Source: Dawidia soli (GTDB lineage Bacteria; Bacteroidota; Bacteroidia; Cytophagales; Cyclobacteriaceae). Taken from it: a DNA stretch of 64,000 nucleotides. The translations under genes were made by a program, and so were the position numbers. Below the pieces are notes generated by a model. That model worked only from the letters and a program-made list of their open reading frames with translations. It did no database searches and was not told the DNA's origin. Position 1 is the first letter of the stretch. Each line of letters starts with the position of its first letter. Shown here one piece after another: positions 62,608-64,000 of the stretch. Where the stretch lies: assembly GCF_018598185.1 (NCBI RefSeq), contig NZ_JAHESC010000012.1:62001-126000 (forward strand), in the 5' to 3' direction.

Positions 62608-63999
62608 TCAGAAATCGTACGGCCAGACCAGCCATCCGTGCAGGTCCCGCAGCTCGCGCAGCATCGCCAGTGACTCTTCGGTGACGGGTCCCACGAATTC
62701 CCCCGCGCCTTCGGGCATCGTACTGAGGTATAGAAAGCCCTCGTATCCATAGGTCATTTGTCCACGGTAGGCGGCTTGGATGGCAGCGTTCAACGATGCT
62801 TCTGACGTTCCCGCGTTGCCGACCAGGTCTACAAGACTCAGGCGCGCGTCTTCCGGCAGATCGAACGAGCGGATGTCACTATGAGGAAATGAGATCAGGC
62901 TGATCCGGGGATTGTGTCTGAAATCCACATATACCGGCGATCGTGTCTCGGCTGCCGCGAAGATCAGAAGATTGGGCAGGTTCACGAGTGAAATTTCCGT
63001 CGTAGGCCCATTCCCGTACGATTCCAATGCCGAGATACTCTCCAGGTCGCCGTAGATACTGACGAAGTGCAGCAGATGATCATCGGTGTAGTAATGCACA
63101 AAGGATCCGAATATGCTGGAGGTCATCGGCTCCACGACACCGTCACCCCAGTCGATCGTCAGGTCCTCCCCATTGCCCGTCAACCGGAACGTATAGAAAT
63201 ACGTACCGTAGGCGGTGAACGTCAATGCCGGCGTGAGTGTCACCGAAAGGGGCGCGCCATCCAGCGCTTCCAGCAGCTCGCCCAGCACAAATGTCTGGGT
63301 ATGCTGGCGGTACGAGGGCTGCGTCAGCGACAAGGTATACGTCCGCGAAGGATCACCGACAAAGGCTATCGCGTTCGTGCCGGCGGGGAGCGTTTGTTTG
63401 TAGACCGTATCGGCACCGTCGAGTATGCTGGCGCGCACCGGCGAGAACACCGGGGTGTGGCTGCTATCGTAGGCAAACACCGAGAGCCGGAAGTACGGAA
63501 AGGGCGCGACGTTGACGCGAAAGGTAACATAACCAAATTCATCGGCGCTGTGTTCACCGGTGGCGAGCACCTGTACATCCTGTCCCGTCACGGCGTCCGC
63601 CGTGACGGAGAAAGATGCCGGCAGTGGGTCTGCTACCCAGGCAGCCAAGGGCGAGCCTTCTTTGGGCGTGGCGTAGAGCGTCGTACCGACAGCATCTGTT
63701 ACCAGGAAATCTGTGAGCGTGTAGGTACCGGGTGGCAGCGGTAAAGGCTCGCTGACATAGTCCTCGCCGAGGGTAAGCAACGCGATCTGCTTCATTGTAT
63801 ATACTTCGTGACCACCCGCATCCGCGATCGTTACGTACACGGACGCACCGGCCGGCAGGACGGCTCCCACCCGGCCGTGGCTTGCTTCTCCGACCGCGCG
63901 GGCATCGATGGTAAAACGTACATTTCCCGGCACGGCCGGGCCTTGTGCTTCATCATGACATCCCGAAACGAGGACCGTCAGAACGGACAGCATGACGAA
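62608..63999 (-). CDS. DWGDG-motif lipoprotein, array member 4 (5' end outside window)
   Basis: At least 463 residues. The frame is open to the window edge, and the first visible ATG (63993) falls inside the signal peptide (MLSVLTVLVSGC), so the real start is probably a few codons beyond the window. Modules match members 2 and 3: 'GPAVPGNVRFTI', 'LPPGTYTLTDFLVTD', 'YATPKEGSPLAAWVADPLPASF', 'DGADTVYKQTLPAGTNAIAFVGDPS' and 'LTIDWGDGVVEP'. The leucine-periodic part has 'VDFRHNPRISLISFPHSDIRSFDLP', and the tail is 'MLRELRDLHGWLVWPYDF'. It has its own terminator and a 671-base downstream gap, so it is transcribed apart from member 3. Confidence 0.8.
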   Translation of the reverse strand, partial: FVMLSVLTVLVSGCHDEAQGPAVPGNVRFTIDARAVGEASHGRVGAVLPAGASVYVTIADAGGHEVYTMKQIALLTLGEDYVSEPLPLPPGTYTLTDFLVTDAVGTTLYATPKEGSPLAAWVADPLPASFSVTADAVTGQDVQVLATGEHSADEFGYVTFRVNVAPFPYFRLSVFAYDSSHTPVFSPVRASILDGADTVYKQTLPAGTNAIAFVGDPSRTYTLSLTQPSYRQHTQTFVLGELLEALDGAPLSVTLTPALTFTAYGTYFYTFRLTGNGEDLTIDWGDGVVEPMTSSIFGSFVHYYTDDHLLHFVSIYGDLESISALESYGNGPTTEISLVNLPNLLIFAAAETRSPVYVDFRHNPRISLISFPHSDIRSFDLPEDARLSLVDLVGNAGTSEASLNAAIQAAYRGQMTYGYEGFLYLSTMPEGAGEFVGPVTEESLAMLRELRDLHGWLVWPYDF

Positions 64000-64000
64000 T

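Overview
The window reads as a chromosomal segment of a moderately GC-rich member of the Bacteroidota, most likely a free-living Cytophagales-type bacterium (relatives of Chryseolinea/Ohtaekwangia are my guess, not proven). The grounds are two SusC/SusD pairs, many lipoproteins with short lipobox signal peptides, an AraC-fused XylR-type regulator, a DUF3823 protein, Bacteroidota-style promoters (TAnnTTTG) and weak Shine-Dalgarno sites. No rRNA, tRNA, CRISPR array, insertion sequence or phage integrase was seen.

Layout: (1) 1-9093, the 3' end of an extracellular contractile injection system (eCIS, Afp/PVC/MAC-like) cluster: baseplate-J-like protein, short tail-fibre protein, Afp12-like baseplate protein, and a membrane-anchored STAND-like P-loop ATPase. 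(2) 9174-19852, a glycan locus: GH71/99-like enzyme, GH43, DUF3823 surface lipoprotein, SusD, SusC, and a divergent XylR-like regulator. (3) 19888-32310, a second glycan or phosphorylated-substrate locus, all on the minus strand: PhoPQ-related hydrolase, two different metallophosphoesterases, SusD, SusC, and a lipoprotein that appears to join a beta-propeller to an alpha/alpha-barrel. (4) 32685-37286, a more AT-rich stretch with an NmrA-like reductase, an AraC regulator and a TonB-dependent siderophore receptor. (5) 37356-45451, a damage-response block: self-cleaving S24 repressor facing an operon-like run of DNA polymerase IV, a 2'-5' RNA ligase-like phosphoesterase, RecQ and an alternative DnaE polymerase. 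(6) 45600-50883, an alpha-glucoside locus: LacI regulator, GH31, SLC45-like sugar symporter, with a perfect 29-bp inverted repeat between regulator and enzyme. (7) 51080-57759, housekeeping and signalling: an unknown lipoprotein, a lipoprotein MsrA, YfiR plus a HAMP-GAF-PAS sensor without an output domain, and L-2-hydroxyglutarate oxidase. (8) 57837 to the window end, four tandem paralogous lipoproteins sharing a DWGDG motif and a conserved C-terminal tail.

Functional logic: loci 2, 3 and 6 together suggest scavenging of plant or fungal glycans. SusCD pairs bind and import oligosaccharides, surface and periplasmic hydrolases trim them, and local XylR/LacI regulators sense the released sugars. 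Two phosphoesterases beside a SusCD pair without its own glycosidase hint at a phosphate-decorated substrate. The damage block probably works as a mutasome under the S24 repressor; a TTAGTTC-N13-GAACTAA inverted repeat just upstream of the polymerase IV gene is a good operator candidate. The least explained parts are the ATPase at the end of the eCIS cluster, the propeller/barrel lipoprotein, the four-lipoprotein array and the output-less sensor.
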